A DNA stretch of 64,000 bases from Blastococcus sp. MG754426 (GCF_021699055.1 NZ_SSXC01000007.1:22036-86035); one strand, 5' to 3'. Positions 41,954-51,455 are shown, counted from the first letter of the stretch. Notes: generated by a model not told the origin, from the letters alone. A program made the numbers and translations.

Positions 41954-43339
41954 TCAGGTGCCCTGATCGTGGCCAGGGGTGGGGCCGTCGGAGCCGGCTC
42001 GGTACTCCAGCAGCGGCACGTCGCCCGCGGCCCACGCCGCGAGGATCGGTTCCACGATCCGCCAGGACTCCTCGGCCTCGACGTCGCTGATGCCCAGCGC
42101 CGCCTCGCCGGCGAGCAGGCCCTTCAGCAGCAGCCCGTAGGCCGAGAGCGCCTGCGGTGGGAGCTGCGCGGCCAGCGTCCGCCGCTCCAGGTCGAACGGG
42201 TCACCGGCGCCGTTGAGGTTGACCTCCAGGCTGATCGCGTCGGGGTCCAGCCGCAGCCGCAGCACGTCCGGTTCGGGGTGCGCCTCCCCCTCCTGCCGCC
42301 CGAACGCCAGGTGCGGCACCGGGCGGAAGCGCAGCACGATCTCGTGCCGGTCGGCACCCAGCGCCTTGCCCGACCGCAGCCGGAAGGGCACGCCGGCCCA
42401 CCGCCAGTTGTCGACCTGCACCGTGTACTCGGCGTAGGTCTCGGTGCCGCGGTCGGGGTGGACGCCGGGTTCGGCGGTGTAGTCGGGCAGGTCCCGCGCC
42501 CCCACCCGGCCCGCGGTGTAGCGGGCGCGCACGGTGTCCCGGCGCGGGTCGTCCGGCGAGCGGACGGCGCGCAGCACGTCGGCCTTGCGGGCGGCGAGGC
42601 CGCGGGCGTCCAGGGCGGCCGGCGGCTCCATCGCCACCACGGCCAGCACCTGCAGCAGGTGGTTCTGGAGCATGTCGCGCAGCGCGCCCGCGGTGTCGTA
42701 GTAGCCGGCCCGCCCCTCCAGGCCGAGGGTCTCGTCGAAGACGATCTCCACCTGCTCGACGTGCTGGGCGTTCCACACCGGCTCGAAGACCCGGTTCGCG
42801 AACCGCAGCCCGAGGATGTTGAGCACCGTCTGCATCGCCAGGAAGTGGTCGGTGCGGAAGACCTGCTCCTCCGGCACCAGCCGGTGCAGCACCTCGTTGA
42901 GCGCCTGCGCGTCGGCCAGGTTGCGGCCGAAGGGCTTCTCGACGGCGACGACCGCACCCTCGGGCAGCCCGACCTCGGCCAGCGCCTCGAGCGTGGGCAG
43001 GAAGACGGTGTTGGGCAGCGCCAGGTAGACCACCGGCACGCCCCCGGCGCGGGCCAGGCCCGCCCGGAGGTCGGCGGGGACGGTCACGTCCCCCTGCCGG
43101 TACCCCAGCCGGCCGACCAGCCGCTCGCGGGCCGGCTCGGGCACGTGCGCCGCGTGCTCGGCCAGCCGGTCCCGCGCCCAGCCGCGGTACTCCTCGTCGG
43201 TCCAGTCCTCCCGGCTGACCGCCACCACCGCGGCCGGCTCGGCGGGGCCACCCGCGGCGGCGAGCTCGGCGAGCCCGGGCAGGAGCAGCCGGCCGGTCAG
43301 GTCCCCGGTCCCGCCGAGGACGACGAACGAGCGGGTCAC
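41954..43339 (-). CDS. Glucose-6-phosphate-dehydrogenase-like enzyme with altered sugar-phosphate motif
   Basis: This 461-aa enzyme keeps the NADP fold (VVLGGTGDLTGRLLLPGL), VEKPFG at 133-138, catalytic His227 (DMLQNHLLQ) and the Lys in RLRSGKAL. However, the hallmark DHYLGKE that holds the sugar phosphate is DHFLAMQ (164-170), with the phosphate-binding Lys replaced by Met. The substrate may therefore not be glucose-6-phosphate. GTG 43339 overlaps the GH15 stop by 4 nt, so the two genes are co-translated. It is slightly short for the family (460 against about 480-510). Annotation as plain zwf should be treated with caution. Confidence 0.8.
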   Translation of the reverse strand: MTRSFVVLGGTGDLTGRLLLPGLAELAAAGGPAEPAAVVAVSREDWTDEEYRGWARDRLAEHAAHVPEPARERLVGRLGYRQGDVTVPADLRAGLARAGGVPVVYLALPNTVFLPTLEALAEVGLPEGAVVAVEKPFGRNLADAQALNEVLHRLVPEEQVFRTDHFLAMQTVLNILGLRFANRVFEPVWNAQHVEQVEIVFDETLGLEGRAGYYDTAGALRDMLQNHLLQVLAVVAMEPPAALDARGLAARKADVLRAVRSPDDPRRDTVRARYTAGRVGARDLPDYTAEPGVHPDRGTETYAEYTVQVDNWRWAGVPFRLRSGKALGADRHEIVLRFRPVPHLAFGRQEGEAHPEPDVLRLRLDPDAISLEVNLNGAGDPFDLERRTLAAQLPPQALSAYGLLLKGLLAGEAALGISDVEAEESWRIVEPILAAWAAGDVPLLEYRAGSDGPTPGHDQGT

Positions 43340-45195
43340 CGTGCCGCACCTCCCCCCGCCGCGGCCGTGGCCCGGGCGAGGTTCCAGCCGCTGGCGATCA
43401 CCCCCACGTGGCTGAACGCCTGCGGGAAGTTGCCCAGGAAGGCGCCGGTCGACGGGTCGACCTCCTCGGCGAGCAGGCCCAGCTCGGTGGCCCGGCCGCA
43501 GAGCGAGTCGTACAGGGCGTGCGCCTCGTCGAGCCGCCCCTGCCCCGCCAGGTTGTCGACCAGCCAGAAGCTGCACAGCAGGAAGGCCCCCTCGGTGCCC
43601 TTCAGGCCGTCGGGCGACTCCTCGTGCAGGTAGCGGTAGAGCAGCCCGTCCCCGGCGTCGAGGTGCCGCCGGACGGCCTCGGTGGTCGCGACCATGCGGG
43701 GGTCGTCCGCCGCGACGACCCGGCGCAGCGGCAGGCTGAGCAGCGAGCCGTCCAGCCCGCCGCGGTCACCCCCGCCGGGCGGGGCGAGGTGCTCGGTGAA
43801 GGTGCCGCGGTCGGAATCCCACGACTGCTCCAGCAGGGTGCGGTGGATCCGGTCGGCCTCGGCCCGCCACCGCTCCCGGGGGTGCGGGAGCCCCAGCAGG
43901 TCGGCGATCCGCAGCGCCCGGTCGACGGCGACGTGGCACATCGCGACCGAGTAGGTGAACGGCCGCCCGGCGTCGCGGATCTCCCAGATGCCGTGGTCGG
44001 GTGTCCCCCACCGGGAGATGGCCTGCTCGGCCAGGGCCTGCAGCGAGATCCACAAGGGCTCGCTCACCTCGCCGCCGCCGCGCACCCACTGGTAGGCGAC
44101 GTCGAGCAGCTCCCCGTAGACGTCGTTCTGCACCTGCCGGGCCGCGCCGTTGCCCCAGCGGACCGGGGAGGAGCCGCGGTAGCCCGACAGCGTGGCGTCC
44201 AGCCACTCGGTCGCCGGCGGCTCCCCGTCGAGGGAGTACATGATGTCGACCCGGCCGCGCCGCTCGACGTTGCGCAGCGTCCAGGCCAGGAAGGCGTAGG
44301 ACTCCTCGCCCATGCCGATGCGGTTGAGCGCGTAACCGGTGAAGGCGGCGTCGCGCACCCAGGTGTAGCGGTAGTCCCAGTTGCGCTCCCCGCCGATGCC
44401 CTCGGGCAGCGAGGAGGTGGCGGCGGCCATCACCGCCCCGGTGGGCACGTGGTCGAGGAGCTTCAGCGTCAGCGCGGAGCGCCGCACCAGGTCGCGCTGC
44501 GGGCCCTCGTAGGCCAGGCAGCCGGCCCAGTCACGCCATGCCGCCGCGGTCTGGTCGACCAGCCGCTGGGGGTCGTGGCGGGCGCGGGTGTGGGTCTGCC
44601 CCGACCACTGGAGGGTGACGGTCAGCCGCTCCCCGGCCGCCAGCCGCGCCCGGCCGGTGATCGCGCCGTCGCCGCTGAGCGTCAGCGGGTGCGAGCACCA
44701 CAGCAGCAGGTCCAGGTCCGGGCGGGCCGGCCAGCGGATCCGCCAGGCCTCGAGCTCCGAGCGCACCTGGACGCCGTCCTTCGGGGCCAGCCGGACCTCG
44801 ACGTCGACGGACCCGGAGAGCACCCGGGCGGTGCGCAGGACCTCACCTCGCCCGGCCGGCACCGGCTCGGCGAGGTCGGCGCCCGACCGCAGCGGCAGGC
44901 AGTCGGTGAGCTCCAGGACGCCGCCGTCGCAGTGCAGCTCGGTGACCAGCACGCCGGTGTCGGGCAGGTAGCGCTGCGCCGCCTCCCGCAGCCCGGCCGG
45001 GGTCACGGCGAACGTCCCGCCGCGCCGGGCGTCGAGCAGCCCCGCCACGAACGGCTCGCCGTCGAACGTCGGCAGGCAGAGCCACGGGATCGAGCCGTCC
45101 CGGGCGACCAGCGCGCAGGTGACGCCGTCCCCGATGAGCCCGTGGTCCTCGATGGGCAGGTAGCCGTCGGTGCGGTGGAGGGGGCGGAGCGGCAC
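43336..45195 (-). CDS. GH15 glucoamylase/trehalase-family glycoside hydrolase
   Basis: This 619-aa protein has the GH15 start LPIEDHGLIGDGVTCALV and the toroid motifs GGERNWDYRYTWVRDAAF (catalytic acid region) and GLLAEEVDPSTGAFLGNFPQA (catalytic base region). Actinobacterial members of this subgroup are either glucoamylase-like or trehalases; both release free glucose. There is no signal peptide, so it acts in the cytosol. It overlaps the zwf-like gene, and the pair implies that released sugar is oxidised directly. GTG 45195 has GAGGA upstream. Confidence 0.9.
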   Translation of the reverse strand: MPLRPLHRTDGYLPIEDHGLIGDGVTCALVARDGSIPWLCLPTFDGEPFVAGLLDARRGGTFAVTPAGLREAAQRYLPDTGVLVTELHCDGGVLELTDCLPLRSGADLAEPVPAGRGEVLRTARVLSGSVDVEVRLAPKDGVQVRSELEAWRIRWPARPDLDLLLWCSHPLTLSGDGAITGRARLAAGERLTVTLQWSGQTHTRARHDPQRLVDQTAAAWRDWAGCLAYEGPQRDLVRRSALTLKLLDHVPTGAVMAAATSSLPEGIGGERNWDYRYTWVRDAAFTGYALNRIGMGEESYAFLAWTLRNVERRGRVDIMYSLDGEPPATEWLDATLSGYRGSSPVRWGNGAARQVQNDVYGELLDVAYQWVRGGGEVSEPLWISLQALAEQAISRWGTPDHGIWEIRDAGRPFTYSVAMCHVAVDRALRIADLLGLPHPRERWRAEADRIHRTLLEQSWDSDRGTFTEHLAPPGGGDRGGLDGSLLSLPLRRVVAADDPRMVATTEAVRRHLDAGDGLLYRYLHEESPDGLKGTEGAFLLCSFWLVDNLAGQGRLDEAHALYDSLCGRATELGLLAEEVDPSTGAFLGNFPQAFSHVGVIASGWNLARATAAAGGGAAR

Positions 45196-45445
45196 GGGCG
45201 GTCCTCGCGTCGGGGGCAGCGGTCCCCAGCACCCTGCCCGCGCACGGGCCCGCCAATCCCGGCCGCACGTGACGGTCCTGCGACTGGCCTGTTCTACGGC
45301 TCTCTACGGTCGGGGCTAGACGGCCGTATGGCCACCCGGATGCGCACTGCTTGCGGTAGCCGCCCGCCACACCCGATCGAGATCCGCGAAGCCGGGTCAT
45401 CAACCCCTCGATGGGCACGACGTCGCCGATCTCGCGGGGAAGGGC
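45196..45445. other. Intergenic region between GH15 and glutamate dehydrogenase genes, 250 bp
   Basis: It holds the upstream region of the GH15 gene (minus) and the 3' end of the glutamate dehydrogenase gene. The only structured element seen is the TCTA/TAGA palindrome copy 2 at 45295. No open reading frame with coding character was found. Confidence 0.5.
45295..45328. repeat. TCTA/TAGA palindrome, copy 2
   Basis: TACGGCTCTCTAC and GCTAGACGGCCGTA share the copy 1 layout with two mismatches between arms. The core CTCTACGGTCGGGGCTAGA has the same 19-bp length as the other copies. It lies 100 nt upstream of the GH15 start. Confidence 0.65.
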
Positions 45446-48400
45446 TCACGTCCCCTCCGGGCGCGGGAGCCGCCGGGCCCGGCGGCGCTTGCGCAGCCCG
45501 CGGAGGGTCCGGACGGCGACCAGCAGCTCGGCGAGCTCGTGGCGCTCCCCCGCGGTGATGTCGGCCAGCTGGGCGGCCGCGCGGCGCTGCGCGGGGTCCC
45601 AGCCCTCGGCCCACCGGCCCACCAGGCCACCGGGCTCCTCGTCGTCGCCGGTGCGCAGGCTGAGCACGTCCTCGGTGAGGGAGGACTGCTCCATCGCCAG
45701 GTCGTCGCGCAGCGACGCCCGCGCCATGGAGGGCCAGCGCCGGTCCCGGGGCAGGGCGAGGACCTGCTCGCGCAGCGTCACCAGCCCCAGCCGCTCGGCC
45801 AGCCCCTGCATCACCTGGCCGGCCAGGGTGACCGGCGCCCCGGTCCGCTCGGCGACCACCGCGAGGTCCAGCGCGGCCGGCAGCAGCGGCGCCGAGGCCA
45901 CCCGTGCGGCGAGCTCCGCGGGCAGGCCGGCCTCCTGCAGCCGGGCGGCACGCGAGGCGTAGGCCTCCGCCTCGCCGCCGAGCAGCCAGCCGGGGAGCCC
46001 GGCCTCCACCGCGGTGACCGCCGGGGCGAATCGGTCGACCACCTCCGCCAGCGGCGGCGGGTGCTCGGCGGTGAGTTCCGGCTGGCGCAGCAGCCAGCGC
46101 GCCGCCCGCTCGGCCAGCCGGGTGGCCTCCGTGCGCGCCTCCACCTGCGCGGCGGCCGAGACCTGGTTGTCCAGCGGGCGGACGGCGTCCCACATCCCGT
46201 CGACGCCGAACACCGCGCGGGCCACCGCGTGCGCGCGGACCACCGCCGGCAGCGGCACCCCGGTCTCCTCCGCGAGCCGGAACAGGCCGGTGACCCCGGC
46301 GATGTCGACCGCGCGGTTGGTCAGCACCGTCGCGATGATCTCGCGGCGCAGCGGGTGGCTGGTGACCGCGGCGGGGAACCGGCCGCGCAGCGGGCCGGGG
46401 AAGTAGTCGACCAGCAGCGCCTCCAGCGCCGGGTCGTCCGGCAGCGGCGAGGCCAGCACGGCGTCGCCGGTCTCCAGCTTGGCGTAGGCCAGCAGCACCG
46501 ACAGCTCCGGGCTGGTCAGCGCGTGCCCGTCGCGGCGGCGCTCGGTGAGCGCGCGGTCGTCGGGCAGCGCCTCCACCGCCCGGTTGAGCCGGCCGGTGCG
46601 CTCCAGCGAGCGGATGAACCGCTCGTGGGAGTCCATCAGGCTGCGCGCGGCCGCGGCCTCGCCGGCGAGGGTCGCGTTCTGCGCGTGGTTGTGCGTGAGG
46701 ACGGCGGCGGCGACGTCGTCGGCCATCTCGCCGAGCAGCGCCGCGCGCCCCTCGGCGTCGATCCGCCCCTCGTCGACCACCCGGTTCAGCGCGATCTTGA
46801 TGTTGACCTCGTGGTCGGAGGTGTCCACGCCGGCCGAGTTGTCGATGGCGTCGGTGTTCACCCGGCCGCCGGCGAGCGCGTACTCCACCCGGCCGCGCTG
46901 GGTCAGGCCGAGGTTGCCGCCCTCGCCCACGACCCGCGCCCGCAACTGCCGGCCGTCGACCCGCACGGCGTCGTTGGCCTTGTCGCCGACCTCCAGGTGG
47001 CTCTCCCCGGCGGCCTTGACGTAGGTGCCGATGCCGCCGTTGAACAGCAGGTCCACCGGGGCGAGCAGCACCGCGCGGATCAGCTCCACCGGGCTCAGCG
47101 AGGTCACCCCGCCGGGCAGCCCGAGAGCGGCCCGCACCTGCTCCGACACCGGCACGGTCTTGGCCGTCCGCGGCCACACCCCGCCGCCCTCGCTGATCAG
47201 GGAGGTGTCGTAGTCGGCCCACGAGGAGCGGGGCAGCTCGAACAGGCGCCGGCGCTCGGCGAACGACGTCGCCGCGTCGGGGGTGGGGTCGACGAAGACG
47301 TGCCGGTGGTCGAAGGCGGCGACCAGGCGGATGTGCTCGCTGAGCAGCATCCCGTTGCCGAACACGTCGCCGGACATGTCGCCGATGCCGGCGACGGTGA
47401 AGTCCTCCTGCTGCACGTCGACGTCGAGCTCGCGGAAGTAGCGGGTCACCGACTCCCAGGCGCCGCGGGCGGTGATGCCCATCGCCTTGTGGTCGTAGCC
47501 GACCGAGCCGCCCGAGGCGAAGGCGTCGCCCAGCCAGTAGCCGCGCTCCAGCGCCACCTCGTTGGCCAGGTCGGAGAAGGTCGCCGTCCCCTTGTCGGCG
47601 GCGACGACGAGGTAGCTGTCGTCGCCGTCGTGCCGGACCACCTTCTCCGGCGGGACGACCGCGCCGTCGACCAGGTTGTCGGTGAGCGACAGCAGCGCGC
47701 CGACGAACGACCGGTAGCAGGCCTGCCCCTCGGCGAGCACCTCCTCGCGGGAGGCGGGGTGGGTCGGGGAGTCCGCGGGCGGCCGCTTGACGACGAAGCC
47801 GCCCTTGGCGCCGGTGGGCACGATGACCGTGTTCTTGACCATCTGCGCCTTCACCAGGCCCAGCACCTCGGTGCGCAGGTCCTCCCGCCGGTCGGACCAG
47901 CGCAGCCCGCCGCGGGCCACCTTGCCGAACCGCAGGTGCACGCCCATGACGCGGGGCGAGCTGACCCACACCTCGTGCGCCGGGCGCGGCTCGGGCAGGT
48001 CGGGCACCTCGGCCGGGGCGAGCTTGAGCGCCAACGGGGTCGGCCGCTCCGGGGTGGAGGCGTAGTACGTGGTCCGCTGGGTGGCGGTGACCGCGGCCAG
48101 CAGCGAGCTGAGGACGCGGTCGGCGTCGAGGGAGGCGACCTCGCCGATCGAGCGCTGCAGCGCCGCGACCAGGTCCGCCTGCCGGGCGTCCCGGCCGGTC
48201 ACCCGCCCCGGCGAGAAGCGCGTCTCGAACAGCGCCACCAGCCGCGCGACGACGCCGGGGTGCGCGGCCAGGGTCTGCTCGACGTAGGCCTGGCTGAAGG
48301 GCAGCCCGGCCTGGCGCAGCCACTGCACGTAGGCCCGCACGACCGTCACCTGCCGCCAGTTCAGCCCGGCGAGCACGACCAGCGCGCCCAGCCCGTCGTC

Positions 48401-50467
48401 CTCGGCCTCCCCGCGCCAGACCGCGCCCACGGCCTCGGTGAACCGCTCGGGCAGCGAGCGCAGCAGCGGTAGCTCGACCGGCGGGACGGCGACGCCGAAG
48501 TCGTAGATCCAGGTGGGCGGCGCCCCGATGCGGTCGATCTCGTAGGGGCGCTCGTCGACGACGTCGACGCCCATGTTCTGCAGCATCGGCAGGATCTGGG
48601 AGAGCAGCAGCCGCTCGCCGACCCGGTAGACGGTGAGCCGGCGCTCCCCCGCCGACCCGGCGGCGGGTGTGGACAGCCGCAGCGCCAGGTCACCGGGGGC
48701 CAGCCCGTCCAGGCGCACCAGGTCCTCGACGGCGCGCTGGGCGCTGAAGTCCTCCTGGTAGGCGGCGGGGAAGGCGTCGGCGATCCGCGCGAACACCTTC
48801 TCGGCGTCGGCGCCGAACCGGGCGGCCAGCGCGTCGGAGAGCTCGTCGGTCCAGCTCCGGGCGGCGGCGGCGAGCTCGGCCTGCAGCGCCTCGACGTCGA
48901 CGTCGACCTGCTGCTTCGCCCCCTGGCGCCCCACCGGGGGCCGCACGACGAAGTGCAGCCGGGCCAGCACCGACTCGGTGGACCGGGCCGTGAACTCGAT
49001 GCTGGTGCCGCCCAGCCGCTCGAGCAGCAGCTGCTGCATCGCCACCCGGACCTCGGTGGTGTAGCGGTCCCGCGGCAGGTAGACCAGCGCCGACCAGAAC
49101 CGGCCGGTGGGGTCCCGGCGCAGGAACAGCCGGGTCTGCCGCCGCTCCTGCAGGTGCAGCACCGACATCGCGACCGGCAGCAGCTGGTCGGCGCCGACCT
49201 GCATCAGCTCGTCGCGGGGGTAGGTCTCCAGGACGTCGAGCAGCTCCTTGCCGGTGTGGCTGTCGGCCGGCACGCCGGAGCGTGCGATGACCTCGCCGAC
49301 CCGGCGCCGCACCAGCGGGACGTCGAGCACGCTGGTCGTGTACGCCGACGTCGGGAACAGGCCCACGAACCGGCACTGCCGCCGCGTCCCGTCCCGCCCG
49401 TCGGGCAGGGTGACGCTCACCAGGTCCAGCCAGGCCCGCCGGTGCACCGTCGAGCGGCTGTCGGCCTTGGTGACGGTGAGCAGGTGGTCGACCGGGGCGC
49501 TCGCGGTCTCCGGCGTGCTGCCGGACGTGCCGCCCATGCCGGTGTCGCTGCGGAGCACCCCGAGCCCGGTGCCCGCCACCGGCTGGACCGCCGGGCGGTC
49601 CGGGTCCTCGGAGAGGGTCACCTCGCGGGCCCCGAGGAGCACGAAGTTCTCGTCGGCCAGCCAGCGGAGCAGCGCCGCGGCCTCGGCCGGGTCGTCGGCG
49701 GCGTCCCCGACGTCCGCCGGGGCGCCGGGGCGCTCCTCCACCCGGGCGGCGAGCGCCCGCAGGCGGTCCCGCATCCGGCCGGCGTCCTCGTGCACCGCCC
49801 GGACGTCGTCCAGGACGGTGCGCAGCCCGGCCACCAGGTCGTCGGCGGCCTCCGCGTCCAGGGGGCCGTCGAGCACGATCGCCATCCAGGACTCGGCGAG
49901 CGCGTCGGCGCCGCAGGAGGCGGCGTCCCCGCTGTCGCAGAAGGTGAGCACCCGCCCGCGGACGTCCCGGCGCAGGACCAGCACCGGGTGGACGACGTGC
50001 TCGAGCGCGAACCCCTGCCGCGTGACCTCCGCGGTGACCGAGTCGACGAGGTAGGGCATGTCGTCGGTGACCAGCCGGATCACGGTGCGGCCGGCCCCGC
50101 GGCCGCCCGGGACGCCCCGCACGTCGACGGTCGCGGCGCCGGGCGGGCGGACCTCGGCCAGCGCCAGGTGCCCCAGGGCGAGCGCGGCGAGGTCCGCGGG
50201 GTCGGTGCCGAGGACCTCCTCGGCGGGCTCGCTCCAGTAGTAGCGCCGGAAGAACGCCGGGACGTCGCCGGCGGTGCACCCCTGGGGGAGCGCCGCCGCG
50301 CCGCGCTCGGCCTCGGTGACGGCCAGCTCGGCCGCCTTCCGCAGCAGCTGCTTCTTCTCGTCGCGGCCGGCCTCGAGGGCGGCGAGCTCGGTGAGAGAGC
50401 CGCTCGAGGGGCCGCCGTCCCGGTCGCGCACCGGGGTCCCCGGGGCGACGCCGGTGTCACTGGCCAT
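45446..50467 (-). CDS. Giant NAD-specific glutamate dehydrogenase (GDH-180 type)
   Basis: This 1673-aa protein matches the large NAD-dependent glutamate dehydrogenases of actinobacteria, which catabolise glutamate to 2-oxoglutarate and ammonia. The catalytic core is near the middle, with VGVHLRFGKVARGGLRWSDR, PTGAKGGFVVKRPP (catalytic Lys) and DMSGDVFGNGMLLSEH. The N-terminal third carries ACT-like regulatory segments, and the C-terminal part is helical. Start ATG 50467 has TAGCGT 8 nt upstream and no ribosome-binding site, so the mRNA may be leaderless. A nested hairpin separates it from the gene upstream. It is monocistronic. Confidence 0.94.
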   Translation of the reverse strand: MASDTGVAPGTPVRDRDGGPSSGSLTELAALEAGRDEKKQLLRKAAELAVTEAERGAAALPQGCTAGDVPAFFRRYYWSEPAEEVLGTDPADLAALALGHLALAEVRPPGAATVDVRGVPGGRGAGRTVIRLVTDDMPYLVDSVTAEVTRQGFALEHVVHPVLVLRRDVRGRVLTFCDSGDAASCGADALAESWMAIVLDGPLDAEAADDLVAGLRTVLDDVRAVHEDAGRMRDRLRALAARVEERPGAPADVGDAADDPAEAAALLRWLADENFVLLGAREVTLSEDPDRPAVQPVAGTGLGVLRSDTGMGGTSGSTPETASAPVDHLLTVTKADSRSTVHRRAWLDLVSVTLPDGRDGTRRQCRFVGLFPTSAYTTSVLDVPLVRRRVGEVIARSGVPADSHTGKELLDVLETYPRDELMQVGADQLLPVAMSVLHLQERRQTRLFLRRDPTGRFWSALVYLPRDRYTTEVRVAMQQLLLERLGGTSIEFTARSTESVLARLHFVVRPPVGRQGAKQQVDVDVEALQAELAAAARSWTDELSDALAARFGADAEKVFARIADAFPAAYQEDFSAQRAVEDLVRLDGLAPGDLALRLSTPAAGSAGERRLTVYRVGERLLLSQILPMLQNMGVDVVDERPYEIDRIGAPPTWIYDFGVAVPPVELPLLRSLPERFTEAVGAVWRGEAEDDGLGALVVLAGLNWRQVTVVRAYVQWLRQAGLPFSQAYVEQTLAAHPGVVARLVALFETRFSPGRVTGRDARQADLVAALQRSIGEVASLDADRVLSSLLAAVTATQRTTYYASTPERPTPLALKLAPAEVPDLPEPRPAHEVWVSSPRVMGVHLRFGKVARGGLRWSDRREDLRTEVLGLVKAQMVKNTVIVPTGAKGGFVVKRPPADSPTHPASREEVLAEGQACYRSFVGALLSLTDNLVDGAVVPPEKVVRHDGDDSYLVVAADKGTATFSDLANEVALERGYWLGDAFASGGSVGYDHKAMGITARGAWESVTRYFRELDVDVQQEDFTVAGIGDMSGDVFGNGMLLSEHIRLVAAFDHRHVFVDPTPDAATSFAERRRLFELPRSSWADYDTSLISEGGGVWPRTAKTVPVSEQVRAALGLPGGVTSLSPVELIRAVLLAPVDLLFNGGIGTYVKAAGESHLEVGDKANDAVRVDGRQLRARVVGEGGNLGLTQRGRVEYALAGGRVNTDAIDNSAGVDTSDHEVNIKIALNRVVDEGRIDAEGRAALLGEMADDVAAAVLTHNHAQNATLAGEAAAARSLMDSHERFIRSLERTGRLNRAVEALPDDRALTERRRDGHALTSPELSVLLAYAKLETGDAVLASPLPDDPALEALLVDYFPGPLRGRFPAAVTSHPLRREIIATVLTNRAVDIAGVTGLFRLAEETGVPLPAVVRAHAVARAVFGVDGMWDAVRPLDNQVSAAAQVEARTEATRLAERAARWLLRQPELTAEHPPPLAEVVDRFAPAVTAVEAGLPGWLLGGEAEAYASRAARLQEAGLPAELAARVASAPLLPAALDLAVVAERTGAPVTLAGQVMQGLAERLGLVTLREQVLALPRDRRWPSMARASLRDDLAMEQSSLTEDVLSLRTGDDEEPGGLVGRWAEGWDPAQRRAAAQLADITAGERHELAELLVAVRTLRGLRKRRRARRLPRPEGT

Positions 50468-50475
50468 GTCGGGCC

Positions 50476-50481
50476 ACGCTA
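50476..50481 (-). promoter_or_regulatory. -10 box TAGCGT of the glutamate dehydrogenase gene
   Basis: On the minus strand TAGCGT ends 8 nt before the ATG at 50467. Confidence 0.5.
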
Positions 50482-50486
50482 CTGCC

Positions 50487-50519
50487 CGCTGAGACCAGCG
50501 TCACGGTGACGCCTCAGCG
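50487..50519. terminator. Nested inverted repeats between gdh and the small membrane gene
   Basis: Outer arms CGCTGAG/CTCAGCG enclose GCGTCAC-G-GTGACGC. The right side includes the stop codon of the small membrane gene. It can act as its terminator, and its position upstream of the gdh -10 box also allows an operator role. Confidence 0.55.
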
Positions 50520-50885
50520 GTCGAGGAGCTGGTCGGCGATCCAGCCGACGACGGCGAGGATGAGCCCGCCGATCACCGCGGTGCCGAAACCGTCGATGGT
50601 GAGCCGGTCGGTGATCGCCGCGGTCAGGCCGAGCAGCGCCGCGTTGACCACGAGCAGGAACAGGCCGAGCGTGAGCAGCACGAACGGCAGGGAGAGCAGC
50701 CGCAGGACCGGCCCGACCAGGGCGTTGACCACACCGAAGATCAGCCCGATCCACAGGTAGCTGCCGTACTCCCCCAGCGGCCCGTCGGGGTTGGGCAGCA
50801 CCTCCAGCCCGGGGAGCACGTCGAAGTAGGTCAGCCCGTAGAAGGCCGCCGCGAAGATCACGACCTTGAGCAGGAACTTGATCAC
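50514..50885 (-). CDS. Phage-holin superfamily IV-like membrane protein
   Basis: This 123-aa protein has about four membrane segments (for example YLWIGLIFGVVNALVGPVLRLL and LLTLGLFLLVVNAALLGLTA) typical of the mycobacterial four-TM holin-like family. Despite the name it is a common chromosomal protein with no phage genes nearby. Its role is unknown, possibly envelope-related. GTG 50885 has TAGCGT 6 nt upstream, so a leaderless mRNA is likely. Confidence 0.85.
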   Translation of the reverse strand: MIKFLLKVVIFAAAFYGLTYFDVLPGLEVLPNPDGPLGEYGSYLWIGLIFGVVNALVGPVLRLLSLPFVLLTLGLFLLVVNAALLGLTAAITDRLTIDGFGTAVIGGLILAVVGWIADQLLDR

Positions 50886-50891
50886 GTGCCG

Positions 50892-50897
50892 ACGCTA
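50892..50897 (-). promoter_or_regulatory. -10 box TAGCGT of the small membrane gene
   Basis: TAGCGT on the minus strand ends 6 nt before the GTG at 50885. Confidence 0.5.
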
Positions 50898-50934
50898 GCC
50901 CCGCTGCGCGCCCCATCGTGGGATCTGACGCCGT

Positions 50935-50970
50935 CTGCCGCCGTCTAGACCCTGGGCTAGACAGTGGCAG
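50935..50970. repeat. TCTA/TAGA palindrome, copy 4 (diverged)
   Basis: The left side CTGCCGCCGTCTAGA and right side GCTAGACAGTGGCAG form a near-perfect inverted repeat with the same 19-bp core length (GTCTAGACCCTGGGCTAGA). It lies between the divergent small membrane gene and the PH-like gene. Confidence 0.5.
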
Positions 50971-50999
50971 ATCACCGTCGACGCACGCAGAATGCCGTC

Positions 51000-51455
51000 G
51001 TGACGAGCGCGGAGGAGCCGCTCGCGATCCGGCTGCCGCCCTGGGTGCGGACGCTGGGTCCGGTGCTCCTCGCCCTGTGGCTGGCGGAGGTCGTCCTGCG
51101 CCACCAGGCGTGGGGGCGGTCCCTGGTGCCCGTCGTGGTCCTCACGGGCCTCGTGGCGGTCGTCGTCGGCCGGATGCTGTCCTGGAGCGTCGTCGGGAGC
51201 GCGGACGGACGGCTCACGGTCCGCAACACCTGGTCCACCCGGACCTTCCTGCGGGGGGAGATCACGGCCGTCGGGATCGACCGGGCCGGTCGCCCGGCGC
51301 GCGGCTGGGCGGTGTTCCTGCTCCTGGACGACGGCACCCGCCACCGGCTGGACGTCACCGAGGCACCCTTCTTCGGCCCCTCCCACGACACGCTGGAGCG
51401 GCAGGCCGCCGCGGTGCGGGCCTGGCTGGACGGGCGGGCGCACGCGCACCTCTGA
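51000..51455 (+). CDS. Small membrane protein with PH-like domain
   Basis: This 151-aa protein has two N-terminal hydrophobic segments (LGPVLLALWLAEVVL and LVPVVVLTGLVAVVV) then a soluble PH-like beta region (RLTVRNTWSTRTFLRGEITAVGI). Such bacterial PH (DUF-type) membrane proteins are common in actinobacteria and have no assigned role. GTG 51000 is preceded by CAGAAT at 6 nt, a weak leaderless signal. Confidence 0.65.
   Translation: MTSAEEPLAIRLPPWVRTLGPVLLALWLAEVVLRHQAWGRSLVPVVVLTGLVAVVVGRMLSWSVVGSADGRLTVRNTWSTRTFLRGEITAVGIDRAGRPARGWAVFLLLDDGTRHRLDVTEAPFFGPSHDTLERQAAAVRAWLDGRAHAHL

Noticed and set aside
50514..50885. Prophage marker (holin)
   Set aside because: The protein belongs to a widespread chromosomal four-TM family, and no other phage gene, integrase or attachment site is nearby.
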